Assembly: GCA_903930095.1 (NCBI GenBank)
Contig: CAIYXE010000756.1
Span: 1-8,452 of the forward strand
Direction of reading: 5' to 3'
DNA length: 8,452 bases
Source: an uncultured Hyphomicrobiales bacterium
GTDB taxonomy: Bacteria; Pseudomonadota; Alphaproteobacteria; Rhizobiales; Aestuariivirgaceae
In this document: positions 7,277 through 8,452 of the stretch, one piece after another
How the letters are laid out: every line of letters begins with the position of its first letter
Numbering within the stretch: the stretch's first letter is position 1
Notes under the pieces: generated by a model
What the model was told of the DNA's origin: nothing
Database searches by the model: none
The model's input: only the letters and a program-made list of their open reading frames with translations
Made by a program: the position numbers and the translations under genes

Positions 7277-7830
7277 GGCTTGCGGTCCTCGTGTGGCTCT
7301 TCCGCCATGTGGCGGAGCCATGCCGTCAGATAGGCGGCCCCGGACAGCGCCGTCAACAGCGCAACCGGAATGCTGCCGTAATCCACAAGGGGCGCCAGCG
7401 CCTCGCCCGCGGCGGCAAACCCCAGAACGGCGACGAGAAAAACGATCTGCGCCACCGTATTGACCTTGCTGAGCATCAGCGGCCTCACCTTCACCGGGTG
7501 GTCAATCAGCCGGGAAAGCACCACCGCGCCGACAATCAGCGCGTCACGCGAGACGACCATGATGACCAGCCAGGCGGGGATCATCTTGAGCAGGCCCAGC
7601 GTCACGAAGACCGAGACGACCAGCGCCTTGTCCGCCAGCGGATCGAGATAGGCGCCGAGCCTGGTGCGCCAGTCAAAACGCCGCGCCAGGAAACCGTCAA
7701 AGCCGTCGGAAATCCCGGCCACAAGGAAGGTCGCAAAGGCCAAAGCATAGGCATTCGAGAGGATCAGCCAGACGGTGAGCGGCACCAGAAGGAGCCGCAT
7801 CAGCGAAATCAGGTTGGGGAGATTGTGCAT
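7273..7830 (-). CDS. CDP-alcohol phosphatidyltransferase (PgsA-like)
   Basis: This 185-residue integral membrane enzyme of phospholipid synthesis transfers a phosphatidyl group from CDP-diacylglycerol to an alcohol. The complete family motif is present: D42-x2-D45-G46-x2-A49-R50-x8-G59-x3-D63-x3-D67, whose aspartates bind the metal and the CDP head group. The N terminus 'MHNLPNLISLMRLLLVPLTV' is very like phosphatidylglycerophosphate synthases, as is the length. About six membrane helices are seen. The acceptor could be glycerol-3-phosphate (PgsA) or another alcohol; alphaproteobacteria often carry several paralogues and the motif does not decide, so no symbol is given. The start ATG 7830-7828 follows the stop of the DUF2066 gene after three bases, and the linking bases (TGAGGG) may serve as a weak ribosome site. 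The stop overlaps the start of the AI-2E gene. Confidence 0.9.
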   Translation of the reverse strand: MHNLPNLISLMRLLLVPLTVWLILSNAYALAFATFLVAGISDGFDGFLARRFDWRTRLGAYLDPLADKALVVSVFVTLGLLKMIPAWLVIMVVSRDALIVGAVVLSRLIDHPVKVRPLMLSKVNTVAQIVFLVAVLGFAAAGEALAPLVDYGSIPVALLTALSGAAYLTAWLRHMAEEPHEDRKP

Positions 7831-7833
7831 CCC

Positions 7834-8452
7834 TCACATCTGCTGGATGATCCAGGCCGACCCGTTGTTGGCGAGATTGAGCCCGGCGGCCTGCATGTTC
7901 AACTGGAGTTCCTCGACGGTGCGCGTGAAGACCAGCCGGATCAATGCTCCGTCAGTGTTGAGGGTGGAGAGGTCAACACCCGTCACGTTCGGTGTTGTGA
8001 GGATGCGCGAGCGGATGGCGTTCCACTCGCGCGGGCTGGTGAAGGGCACGGTAACAGCGAGGGATTGGGTGGTGTTGGCGCTCAGGGCGGCTTCTTCCGC
8101 AGCGAGCCTGTCAGCGGCCTCCCTGTAGGTCTTGACCACCATGGCCTGGAACGCGGCCACGGCGATGGTCTCAGCCGTGGCAGCGCCCGCCTCGTCCGGC
8201 TGGTAGATCTTGTTGACCTTCACCAGGCCGAGCTTGGTCTCGCCTTCGATATAGACATGAAGGCCGCCGCCGTCGGCGGGCTGGGCCTGGGCCAGCAGCA
8301 GGCTGGGCACGCCGTAGCGCTTGCGTATCGCCTCAAGGCGGACGGTATCGCCCCTCAGTGCGTCGTCGGCGGTGAGTGACTGCGTATCCTCGAGATCGCC
8401 CAGCGGCACGATAATCGGGACGATGCCCTGCTCACCCTTGAGGTCGATCCAT
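7834..8452 (-). CDS. DUF2066 domain protein, C-terminal part (5' end outside window)
   Basis: The frame is open to the window edge, giving about 205 C-terminal residues; the N terminus, where a signal peptide would be expected, is missing. The visible part fits the DUF2066 family, proteins of unknown function. It starts WIDLKGEQGIVPIIVPLGDLED, has 'RLEAIRKRYGVPSLLLAQA' with a following beta segment 'GLHVYIEG', a long probably helical stretch of alanine and acidic residues, then a 'VPFTSPREWNAIRSRILTTPNV' region and ends 'GLNLANNGSAWIIQQM'. The recognition comes from these segments and from its position next to the phosphatidyltransferase, AI-2E and hdaA genes. A GTG at 8409 is internal, because homologous-looking sequence continues before it. 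Function is unknown; a role in the cell envelope would be a guess from the neighbours only. Confidence 0.7.
   Translation of the reverse strand, partial: WIDLKGEQGIVPIIVPLGDLEDTQSLTADDALRGDTVRLEAIRKRYGVPSLLLAQAQPADGGGLHVYIEGETKLGLVKVNKIYQPDEAGAATAETIAVAAFQAMVVKTYREAADRLAAEEAALSANTTQSLAVTVPFTSPREWNAIRSRILTTPNVTGVDLSTLNTDGALIRLVFTRTVEELQLNMQAAGLNLANNGSAWIIQQM

Noticed and set aside
7277..7321. ATG at 7321 as start of the AI-2E transporter
   Set aside because: It would overlap the phosphatidyltransferase gene by 49 bases and add a polar, motif-free tail. The GTG at 7276 with a 4-base overlap and a GAGG upstream fits the cluster better.
7270..8379. Long + strand open frame (369 codons) opposite the phosphatidyltransferase and DUF2066 genes
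   Set aside because: It is antisense to two genes with clear family signatures. Its product is rich in H, Q, R, D and G without any domain, so it is a shadow of codon bias.

Overview
This GC-rich window has no recognisable insertion sequence, tRNA, rRNA or CRISPR array. It looks like a core chromosomal segment of an alphaproteobacterium. The main evidence is the gene order (DUF2066 protein, CDP-alcohol phosphatidyltransferase, AI-2E/PerM membrane protein, HdaA-type DnaA regulator, polyphosphate kinase, exopolyphosphatase, RNase D). From general knowledge I associate that neighbourhood with alphaproteobacteria; I cannot name a genus from sequence alone.

Layout. The + strand carries only the 3' end of an RNase D gene (1-378). 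Everything else is on the - strand and reads from right to left: DUF2066 protein (partial, 8452 to 7834), CDP-alcohol phosphatidyltransferase (7830-7273), AI-2E family transporter (7276-6128), HdaA (6131-5427), a 98-base gap, ppk (5328-3148), ppx (3151-1637), a 55-base gap, a HupE/UreJ metal permease (1581-988), and a degenerate HupE-like membrane protein (991-389). The last converges on RNase D with 10 bases between the stop codons.

The - strand genes are very tightly packed. Three junctions are 4-base start/stop overlaps (GTGA, ATGA, GTGA). A fourth, between the two HupE-type genes, would be CTGA if the second gene starts at CTG. The two real gaps lie before ppk and before the first hupE gene. 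The gap before ppk holds a good match to a PhoB 'Pho box' and a perfect 8-bp hairpin, so ppk-ppx probably has its own phosphate-responsive promoter. The gap before hupE holds a strong Shine-Dalgarno sequence but no promoter that I can see.

Functionally the segment joins phospholipid head-group synthesis, a transport-like membrane protein, control of replication initiation (HdaA), synthesis and breakdown of polyphosphate (PPK/PPX), and nickel or cobalt uptake (HupE). The polyphosphate pair is a clear functional unit. The rest looks like a conserved cluster rather than one pathway. I see no convincing previously undescribed system. The best leads are the HupE pair, whose second member has lost the metal-binding motifs, its apparent CTG start, and the putative Pho box.
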